64,000 nucleotides of DNA from Ruicaihuangia caeni (GTDB taxonomy: Bacteria > Actinomycetota > Actinomycetes > Actinomycetales > Microbacteriaceae), in assembly GCF_029952955.1 (NCBI RefSeq), contig NZ_JASATX010000002.1:431316-495315 (forward strand), read 5' to 3'. The position numbers and the translations under genes are program-made. The notes under the pieces were generated by a model that saw only the letters and a list, made by a program, of their open reading frames with translations, was not told the origin of the DNA and ran no database searches. Below are positions 35,809 through 43,206 of this stretch, piece by piece (position 1 is the first letter of the stretch; the number at the start of each line of letters is the position of its first letter).

Positions 35809-36490
35809 CCCGGTCGATATCGCGCGCGCAGCTCTCTTCGAGATCACCCCGCAGGAGACCGTCGGGGGTGTCATCGCCCGCGAAGACGGCGACGATGGCC
35901 TCATCACCGTTCGCTTCGCCAATGCCTTGCCCGGCTACCCCGGGTGGCACTGGGAGGTGAGCCTCGCCGCGGTTGGCGACGAGGCACCGACGGTGCTCGA
36001 GGCCGAACTGTTGCCTGGCGACAGCGCGCTTCTCGCGCCCGAGTGGGTGCCGTGGTCCGAACGGCTCGAGGAGTGGCGAGCCGCGCAGGCCGCTGCCGAA
36101 GAGGCCAAGCAGGCGGATGCCGAGGGTGACGGCCCGGTCGACTCCGACGGTGCCGAGCACGACGATGACCACGACGAGGACGAGCACGACGACGACTTCG
36201 GCGACGACCCGTTCGATGGGGTGGACATCGACGAGCACCACGATGCTCATGGGGACACGGACGACGACGCTGATTCCGATGATGACTCGGACGACGACGA
36301 CTCGGACGACTCCGATGACGATTTCGACGACGAGGACGACTCGGACGACGACGAGGACGACTTCGACGACGACGATGACCTCGACGACGACGACGACGAC
36401 GACGACCACGACGACGACCACGACGACGAAGACGCCTCCGATGAGGACGACGATGAGTCGGACGATGACGAGGACGGCGACGAGGCCTGA
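35801..36490 (+). CDS. DUF3027 protein with long polyacidic tail
   Basis: A 229-residue protein. Residues 1-90 match the start of DUF3027 (RFANALPGYPGWHWEVSL, ALLAPEWVPWSERL). Relatives continue with a structured C-terminal part; here, from about residue 105 onward, the chain is almost entirely Asp, Glu, Ser and His in DDDSDDSDD-like runs. No defined fold is expected for the tail, but it could bind divalent metal, histone-like protein or a basic partner. It overlaps the cold-shock gene by 8 bp, a conserved pairing. Confidence 0.82.
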   Translation: MRDPVDIARAALFEITPQETVGGVIAREDGDDGLITVRFANALPGYPGWHWEVSLAAVGDEAPTVLEAELLPGDSALLAPEWVPWSERLEEWRAAQAAAEEAKQADAEGDGPVDSDGAEHDDDHDEDEHDDDFGDDPFDGVDIDEHHDAHGDTDDDADSDDDSDDDDSDDSDDDFDDEDDSDDDEDDFDDDDDLDDDDDDDDHDDDHDDEDASDEDDDESDDDEDGDEA

Positions 36491-36615
36491 TCACCGGGGC
36501 CCTGGATGACGCGCGTAATCCGACTGTTCAACGATTACGGAGCGACGTTCCCTCTGTGGGGCGAACTCGGCTTGCTGGAGTCTGACGAACTTCCGCTGAG
36601 CCGGGCACCGCGGAG

Positions 36616-37740
<1,125 letters not shown>

Positions 37741-37859
37741 CTACGGCGCGCACAAGGCCCGGCCCATCTCACGCCACCTCCGCCGCTGTGCCGTCCGGCC
37801 CGGGATGTGGCGCCCGACAACTAGGCTGGATGGCATTGAGGATCGACCGGGGAGGATTG

Positions 37860-38552
37860 ATGACGGATCTCGTCGACACGACTGAGATGTACCTGCGCAC
37901 GATTCTCGACCTCGAAGAAGAAGGAATCATCCCGCTGCGGGCGCGCATCTCCGAGCGCCTCGGCCATTCGGGGCCGACCGTCTCGCAGACGGTAGCCCGC
38001 ATGGAGCGGGACGGGCTCGTCGTCGTGCAGGGAGACCGGCACCTGAGCCTGACCGGTGAAGGACGCCAGCGCGCCACGAGCGTGATGCGCAAGCATCGCC
38101 TGGCTGAGCGGCTCCTCGCCGATGTGATCGGGCTCGACTGGGCATACGTGCACGATGAGGCCTGCCGCTGGGAGCACGTGATGAGCGAGCAAGTGGAGCG
38201 CCGACTGCTCGACCTGCTCGGCAACCCGAGCGAGTCGCCGTACGGGAATCCGATTCCCGCGCTCGATGAATTCGCCGAAGACCCATCGAGCCGGTTCCTG
38301 GAGGGCGTGGAGAACCTGCTCTCGCGCGTCGCCGCCCAACCCGAAGCTTCTACCGCAGTGATAAAACGGCTCGGTGAGCCGGTGCAGGTCGACCCCGAAC
38401 TGCTCCAGCAGTTGTATCAAGCCGGCGTCCGCCCGGGCTCCGAGGCGACGATCGCCGCGTCGGGCACCTATGTCGCCGTGCAGGTGGACGGCTTCGGCCC
38501 AGGCCTCGATCTGCCGAACGAGGTCGCGGCCCACATCTACGTCGCACTCTAG
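37860..38552 (+). CDS. ideR: IdeR/DtxR iron-dependent repressor
   Basis: A 230-residue metalloregulator. The N-terminal winged helix (LVDTTEMYLRTI, HSGPTVSQTVARMERDGL) is followed by the dimerisation/metal domain (RLLADVIGLDW, HDEACRWEHVMSEQVE with metal-ligand Cys, Glu and His) and an SH3-like third domain from about residue 150. Loaded with Fe(II) it should repress genes carrying TTAGG-type boxes, including the heme-uptake gene at 16679. ATG 37860 follows a GGAGGA ribosome site; TAGGCT at 37822-37827 is the likely -10. Confidence 0.93.
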   Translation: MTDLVDTTEMYLRTILDLEEEGIIPLRARISERLGHSGPTVSQTVARMERDGLVVVQGDRHLSLTGEGRQRATSVMRKHRLAERLLADVIGLDWAYVHDEACRWEHVMSEQVERRLLDLLGNPSESPYGNPIPALDEFAEDPSSRFLEGVENLLSRVAAQPEASTAVIKRLGEPVQVDPELLQQLYQAGVRPGSEATIAASGTYVAVQVDGFGPGLDLPNEVAAHIYVAL

Positions 38553-38575
38553 AGCGAGCGTTCTGTCTACCCCTT

Positions 38576-38639
38576 GGTAACGCGGTGTTTCGACCCCCGT
38601 TACCTGTGAATCTCCTGCAATTCGTTGCCGTTTCGTTAC
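38576..38639. promoter_or_regulatory. GTAAC-type operators upstream of the NlpC/P60 gene
   Basis: GGTAACG (38576-38582) and CGTTACC (38598-38604) form an inverted repeat with a 15-bp spacer. CGTTGC (38623) and CGTTAC (38634) form a direct repeat at 11-bp period. OmpR-family regulators, notably MtrA, bind GTAAC-like repeats before peptidoglycan hydrolase genes; assignment here is an inference. Confidence 0.45.
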
Positions 38640-38680
38640 TTTCTCGGGGTTTCGCCTGTTTTCGGCCAGTCGCCCTCCGC

Positions 38681-38819
38681 TACGGTGATCAGGTCTTTCG
38701 CGCCATTCCTCGGCGAAGGATGTCGGTCTGCGGCGTTTCGTGTTCCCGTCCCGCAGCCCGAGAATCCACCACTCTGAGACGGGCAGTCACGGGCTGACGA
38801 AGCGCAGGAGGTCACACTC
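38681..38819 (+). promoter_or_regulatory. Promoter and structured leader of the NlpC/P60 gene
   Basis: TACGGT at 38681-38686 is a plausible -10. The following leader of about 130 nt can form CTGCGG/CCGCAG (38728-38733 with 38751-38756) and a 7-bp stem CAGCCCG/CGGGCTG (38754-38760 with 38790-38796) that closes a 29-nt loop. The stems share 3 bases, so they compete. c-di-AMP riboswitches often precede such genes, but the conserved core is not clearly present. Confidence 0.35.
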
Positions 38820-39563
38820 TTGACGACCAGCACCCGCCGCGCGACCCGAGCGCGAACCACTGAACCCCAGAAGACAACCCGAACCGCAATCACTCGAACG
38901 CTCCGTCAGAACATCGCGAGCGTCGCAGTGATGGGACTCGCGGTGCCCGGTCTCTTCGCGACCGCAGTGCTGCCCGCGTACGCCACCACAGCCGACGAGC
39001 CGGGCGACAAGAGCGCCGTGCGCGTTGTCGAGCACAAGCCGCAGACGCTCGACGTCTCCGAAGCCACTCTCGCGTCGATCTCCGCCACTGATCGCGACGG
39101 CTACTCGATCACCCTGCCGCCACCGCCGCCGCCCGTCGTGACTCGGGCCGCAACCCCTGGCGCGGCCAAGAGCGGGATGTCGGTGGGACAGGCGCTCGCG
39201 AACCCGCCGTACCCCAACTTCAGCCTCGACTCGGTCGTCGCGGTCGCCCAGCAGTACATCGGAGTGCCGTACCGCTTCGGAGGCGCCGACCCGTCGGGCT
39301 TCGACTGCTCGGGTCTCGTCATGTACGTCTACGCGCAGCACGGCATCTCGCTGCCGCACTCGGTGCGGGCGCAGGCCTCGCTGGGCACTCGCATCTCGCG
39401 CGAGGACGCCCGCCCCGGCGACATCGTCGTGCTCGGCGATCTGTCGCACAACGGAATCTGGCTCGGCAACGGCATGATCCTGGACGCGCCGTACGCGGGG
39501 AAGACCGTGACGTCGCGCCCGCTCTGGACCGACAACTACTTCATCATCCGCGTGGGCATCTGA
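38820..39563 (+). CDS. Secreted NlpC/P60 peptidoglycan endopeptidase
   Basis: A 247-residue exported hydrolase. A long basic, Thr/Arg-rich N-region leads to a hydrophobic core (ASVAVMGLAVPGLFATAVLP) with likely cleavage after AYA. A proline-rich linker (LPPPPPPVV) precedes the C40 domain, with catalytic Cys in GFDCSGLVMYVYA, His in LSHNGIWLG and the third polar residue downstream in the C-terminal strand. It should cut stem peptides in cell-wall remodelling. TTG 38820 is preceded by CAGGAGGT, a strong ribosome site. Confidence 0.88.
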   Translation: MTTSTRRATRARTTEPQKTTRTAITRTLRQNIASVAVMGLAVPGLFATAVLPAYATTADEPGDKSAVRVVEHKPQTLDVSEATLASISATDRDGYSITLPPPPPPVVTRAATPGAAKSGMSVGQALANPPYPNFSLDSVVAVAQQYIGVPYRFGGADPSGFDCSGLVMYVYAQHGISLPHSVRAQASLGTRISREDARPGDIVVLGDLSHNGIWLGNGMILDAPYAGKTVTSRPLWTDNYFIIRVGI

Positions 39564-39939
39564 CACCGTCAGCACAGCCGGCCGTTGTCAGGTGAGGTGC
39601 TCGCGCGCCTCGCCTGTCGCTTTGGGGGTGAAGCCCCCTCGAGGTCGTTGAGCGTCGCCCGTGGGGCTTCACGGGCGACGTGCCGTACTCTGGTGCATTG
39701 GAGCACTCGAAGCACTTCGGGAGGTCGGATGAACCGGCGAGCGCTGACTCAAACCGTGGGTCGCTGCGCGCGCGGGCTCATACGCCGCGGCAGCTGGACG
39801 TGCGTGCGATTGGGCGCGCACTCGACTCGGGCATCGTTCTTGTGACGATGCCCTTTTTTGTTGCCACCGGGTGCCTGGAGAGCTCCGTACAGCATGTCGA
39901 ATGCCTGCAAGCCGTGCAGGCCGTTTCGAGGGGAGCCTG
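39564..39939 (+). ncRNA. Candidate small RNA or attenuator region
   Basis: This 376-bp gap holds no convincing protein gene. GTGAAGCCCC (39628-39637) can pair with GGGGCTTCAC (39663-39672), or GTCGCCCGTG (39654-39663) with CACGGGCGAC (39670-39679); these two 10-bp stems exclude each other. TACTCT at 39686-39691 is promoter-like. A strong terminator ends at 39859. A transcript of about 160 nt from near 39698 to 39859 is one reading. No known RNA family was recognised. Confidence 0.4.
39829..39859 (+). terminator. Strong intrinsic terminator with T6 tract
   Basis: GGGCATCGT (39829-39837) pairs with ACGATGCCC (39845-39853) over a 7-nt loop and is followed by TTTTTT (39854-39859). It is 266 nt beyond the nearest upstream stop codon and 80 nt before the next start, so it probably ends a separate short transcript. 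Confidence 0.88.
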
Positions 39940-40437
39940 ATGCGCACCTTGGTACTCAATGCCGGTTATGAGCCGCTGTCTGTCGTGTCGTTCAAGCGCG
40001 CGCTGCTCCTGGTCATGAACGAGAAGGCGACTGTGCTCTCGAGTGATGCCGAGCACCCCGTCATCGGGGCGTCGTGCTCATGGGAGCGACCCTCGGTCAT
40101 CCTGCTTCGCCGCTATGTGCGTCTACCGCAGGCGCGCTCGGTCGCAGTGTCACGTCGCGGCGTGCTGAGGAGAGATGGACATCGCTGTGCGTACTGCGAA
40201 GGCGGCGCCACCACAATCGATCACGTCGTTCCGCGGTCACGAGGGGGCGGCGACAGCTGGGAGAACCTCGTCGCCTGCTGTCTGAAGTGCAACAACGTCA
40301 AGGGCGACCGCACACCGGCGGAGATGGGGTGGAGGCTGCGCGTCAACCCGAGGCCGCCCTTCGGCACGTCCTGGCTGATGAGCGGAGTCGAGCGCGCAGA
40401 GCCCGACTGGGAAACGTACCTGGGCACGGCGGCGTAG
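39940..40437 (+). CDS. HNH endonuclease-family protein
   Basis: A 165-residue protein of the actinobacterial HNH class (start MRTLVLNAGYEPLS). The zinc-finger cysteines (CAYCEG and CLKCNN) flank the HNH core DHVVPRSRGGGDSWENLVACC, with all catalytic residues kept. Members are widespread, encoded singly, and of unproven role, possibly nucleic-acid processing. ATG 39940 has a GAGGGGAG ribosome site; the longer frame upstream is not supported. TRAP genes follow on the opposite strand. Confidence 0.88.
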   Translation: MRTLVLNAGYEPLSVVSFKRALLLVMNEKATVLSSDAEHPVIGASCSWERPSVILLRRYVRLPQARSVAVSRRGVLRRDGHRCAYCEGGATTIDHVVPRSRGGGDSWENLVACCLKCNNVKGDRTPAEMGWRLRVNPRPPFGTSWLMSGVERAEPDWETYLGTAA

Positions 40438-40530
40438 CGCCGGGAAGCCCGATGCGCGCCACCGTGGCGCCGGGAAGCGGGACCCAGGCCGCCGTGCCGG
40501 TCGCCATCGCAACCCCGGCCCTTGTCGTCG

Positions 40531-41808
40531 CTACATGCCGCCTGGCAGCCAGGTGGAGAACGCCGGCACGTAGGTGATCAGCATGAGCAGGCCGACCATC
40601 GTCAGGTAGAACGGCAAGAAGGCCTTCACGAGCTCGCCCATGCGCACCCCGGTGATCGCCGTCACCGTGTAGAGCGTGCTGCCGAGCGGCGGGGTGATCG
40701 ACCCGATCGTGACGTTCAGCACGATGATGATGCCGAAATGCACCGGATCGACGCCCATTCCGACCGCGATCGGCGCGAGCACGGGCGTCATGATGATCAT
40801 CAGGCTCATCGCATCGACCACGGCGCCGAGCAGCAGGAGCAGCAGATTGATGATGAGCAGCAGGATGAGGGGGTTCTCGGAGATCGACTCGAGCAGTCCG
40901 CTCAGCTGCTGCGGCAAGCGCTCGTAGGCCACGATGATGCTGAACACGGCTGCGGCCGCGAGGATCACCATGAGCATGCCCGAGGTGAGCGCGGCATCCA
41001 CGATGATCTTGGGCAGATCGCGCCAGGTGATCTGCTTGAAGATGAACATCGAGACGATCAGCGCGCAGATGACGAAGATCGCGCTGAGCTCCGTGGGTGT
41101 GAACACGCCCATTCGCAGGCCGACGAGCAGCAGCACCGGCATGAGGATCGCGGGGAGCGCCTGCCAGAAGCTCGCAGCCATCTCACCGAGCCGCGCTCGG
41201 CGGTCTCGTGCGCGGGGATGGTTGAGCACGCTCGCGAGCACGCGCACCGCGATCGTGAGCGCGACAGCGATCAGCAGTGCCGGCACCACACCGCCGAGGA
41301 ACAGCTTGCCGATCGAGACGTCGGCGAGCACGCCGTAGAGGATCAGACCGATGCTCGGGGGCAGGATCGGTGAAATGGTGCTCGAGACAACGGTGAGCGC
41401 CGACGCATAGGCGTTCGAGTACCCGTGCTTGCGCATGATGGGGACGAGCACCTTCGAGTCGATGGCAGCATCCGCCTGGGCAGAGCCAGACATCCCACCG
41501 ATGAAGAGGCTGTTGAGCACGTTCACCTGCGCGAGCCCGCCGCGGAAGTGCCCGACGAGTGTCGCGGCGAAGCCCATGAGCCGCTCGGCGATGCCGCCGC
41601 CGGCCATGATGCTGCCCGCGAGGATGAACATCGGGATCGCGAGCAGCGGGAACGACTCGAGGCCGCTCGTCATGCGCTGAACGATGACGTTGAGCCCGGT
41701 GGGCTCGTTCAGGATGTAGATGAGCGAGATCGCGAGCAGTGCGAGGAATACCGGTACGCGCAGTGCCAAGAGCACGAGCAGCACCGCGAGCAGGATGATG
41801 AGGGTCAA
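40531..41808 (-). CDS. dctM: TRAP transporter large permease (DctM-like)
   Basis: A 425-residue membrane protein with about 12 helices and conserved TRAP-L segments (PMFILAGSIMAGGGIAERL, GGMSGSAQADAA, SPILPPSIGLILYG, LVGLRMGVFTPTE). With DctQ and the lipoprotein at 46377 it should import an organic acid or amino-type solute using a Na+ gradient. Its ATG overlaps the dctQ stop by 4 bp. The binding protein is encoded 4.6 kb away on the other strand, an unusual split. Confidence 0.93.
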   Translation of the reverse strand: MTLIILLAVLLVLLALRVPVFLALLAISLIYILNEPTGLNVIVQRMTSGLESFPLLAIPMFILAGSIMAGGGIAERLMGFAATLVGHFRGGLAQVNVLNSLFIGGMSGSAQADAAIDSKVLVPIMRKHGYSNAYASALTVVSSTISPILPPSIGLILYGVLADVSIGKLFLGGVVPALLIAVALTIAVRVLASVLNHPRARDRRARLGEMAASFWQALPAILMPVLLLVGLRMGVFTPTELSAIFVICALIVSMFIFKQITWRDLPKIIVDAALTSGMLMVILAAAAVFSIIVAYERLPQQLSGLLESISENPLILLLIINLLLLLLGAVVDAMSLMIIMTPVLAPIAVGMGVDPVHFGIIIVLNVTIGSITPPLGSTLYTVTAITGVRMGELVKAFLPFYLTMVGLLMLITYVPAFSTWLPGGM

Positions 41809-42482
41809 CGGTCGCTCCCTTCATCGGAATCCGCGGCTTCGGTGGGGCTGCTGGCAGACCGTCTCGGGGTGTCGCCCCGCGTGCGGCCCCCCGCGAGCTC
41901 GGAGTCGACTCGGCGGAGCGCCCGGGTATCCGGGTCTTCGATCTCCTCCGACTCGATCGGGCTCGCGTAGCGCCGGTAGCGAGGGTCGCGCACGCCGAGC
42001 AGCGCCCGCACGAGGAATACCGCCGAGTGCACCATCATGAGCGCGAGACTGATCAGCACGGCGAGTGTCACGAACGATTTCGACATGCCCGTTGCGGGCA
42101 GGGCCGTGAAGCGTCCGGTGAGGAAGTACTCGGTGGCCGCCCACAGCAGCACGCCGAGGATCACGAGTGTGATCGTCTCGACGACCACATCGAAGATCGC
42201 GATGGTGCGGGGCTTCACCCGGTTCACCAGGAAGTCGATGTTGATGTGCACTCCGCGCCTGGCGACACCGGCAGCGGCCAGATAGACGAGCCAGACCACG
42301 CAGATCAGGGCTACTTCTGAGGCGCCGGTGATCGGGCTGTTGAAGCCGTAGCGCATCACTACGTCGGCTGAGATGATGAGTGCCGTGGCGGCCAGCAGCA
42401 CGCCGGGTACGTACTCTTCGACCACGAGCAGGAGGCGCGGAATGCGCCGCTCGCGACGGAACAGGGGATAGGTCTTGGGCAC
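41805..42482 (-). CDS. dctQ: TRAP transporter small permease (DctQ-like)
   Basis: A 225-residue membrane protein with four helices (about 18-38, 48-68, 88-110 and 130-155) and the conserved GASEVALICVVWLVYLAAA segment. A C-terminal cytoplasmic tail of about 55 charged, mostly disordered residues (IESEEIEDPDTRALRR onward) is longer than usual. It pairs with DctM, sharing a 4-bp overlap. The start follows a GGAAGT-type ribosome site. Confidence 0.9.
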   Translation of the reverse strand: MPKTYPLFRRERRIPRLLLVVEEYVPGVLLAATALIISADVVMRYGFNSPITGASEVALICVVWLVYLAAAGVARRGVHINIDFLVNRVKPRTIAIFDVVVETITLVILGVLLWAATEYFLTGRFTALPATGMSKSFVTLAVLISLALMMVHSAVFLVRALLGVRDPRYRRYASPIESEEIEDPDTRALRRVDSELAGGRTRGDTPRRSASSPTEAADSDEGSDR

Positions 42483-42632
42483 GGGACTTCCTTCACGGCA
42501 TCGTGATCGCCGGTGTCCCTCGCGCGGAGGGTCGGCCGGATCAGCCTGACGGCCGACGCAGGTTAGATGACTCAGAACACCATAGTTGTATCGATTCGAG
42601 AATGAGAATCGGCGCTCAGTGTCGTTTTCTGA

Positions 42633-43127
42633 TTATCTAGTGCCCCATTGGAAGCGGTGGGTATGGATTGCGTAGTACTGGAAGGTCTCGGTGCGAGCGA
42701 CGCCCGGCACCCGCTTCACCTTGCGCGTGATGACGTCGAAGAGCGCGCTGGAGTCTTCGGCGATGACCTCCACGAGCAGGTCGAACGACCCCGAGCTCGC
42801 GACCACGTAGATGACATCGTCGATCGCGTCGAGGGCCGCGGCGACCTCGGTGACGTCGCCGTCGCCATTCACCTCGATGCCGATGAGGGCCATGCTGCGG
42901 TACCCGAGCTTCAAGGGGTCGGTCACGCCGACGATCTGCAGCACGCCGCGCTCCTGCAGGCGGACGACGCGCCGGCGAGCCCCGCCCGGAGTGAGCCCCA
43001 CCAGCTCGCCGAGTTCGGCATAGCCGAGGCGGCCGTCCTCCTGCAGCGCGGTGATGAGCGTGCGGTCGATCTCGTCGAGGCGCTCGTCACGGGAGCTCTC
43101 GGGGGTGTGGGCAGCGCCGTTGTTCAT
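42633..43127 (-). CDS. Lrp/AsnC-family regulator
   Basis: A 164-residue regulator. The winged helix (LITALQEDGRLGYAELGELVGLTPGGARRRVVRLQ) is followed by the RAM/ligand-binding domain (ALIGIEVNGDG, VVASSGSFDLLVEVIAEDSSALFDVI). Lrp-family proteins sense amino acids or related metabolites. I chose ATG 43127 for its GGGAA ribosome site; a frame to 43178 is open but runs through the operator. It is divergent from the kinase-aminotransferase fusion gene across 79 bp, so it very likely controls that gene and the TRAP genes. Confidence 0.9.
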   Translation of the reverse strand: MNNGAAHTPESSRDERLDEIDRTLITALQEDGRLGYAELGELVGLTPGGARRRVVRLQERGVLQIVGVTDPLKLGYRSMALIGIEVNGDGDVTEVAAALDAIDDVIYVVASSGSFDLLVEVIAEDSSALFDVITRKVKRVPGVARTETFQYYAIHTHRFQWGTR

Positions 43128-43147
43128 GTGGTTCCCATTTGATTTAT

Positions 43148-43186
43148 CATCGAACTGATGAGTGCTGTCACTTTTCATTACTCATC
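43148..43186. promoter_or_regulatory. Operator region between Lrp-type regulator and fusion enzyme
   Basis: The AT-richer intergenic stretch has TCATC-N5-GATGA (43148-43162) and an overlapping GATGAGT-N16-ACTCATC (43157-43163 with 43180-43186) inverted repeat. Such nested dyads between divergent genes are where Lrp-type regulators bind. TCATCGAA recurs upstream of dctP at 46287. Confidence 0.55.
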
Positions 43187-43206
43187 GCTCCTGTCTTGTA
43201 CCGAAT

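Noticed and set aside
36247-36531. Serine-only protein on the minus strand
   Set aside because: It is the reverse reading of the Asp-coding GAC/GAT repeats of the DUF3027 tail; no start signal.
38681-38819. Firm call of a c-di-AMP (ydaO/yuaA) riboswitch
   Set aside because: Location fits and GAATCC and GAGACGG are present, but the rest of the conserved core and its pseudo-symmetric stems could not be matched, so it is listed only as a structured leader.
39585-39845. 86-codon plus-strand frame after the NlpC/P60 gene
   Set aside because: It crosses two strong hairpins and a promoter-like site, has no ribosome site and no family; the region reads better as RNA.
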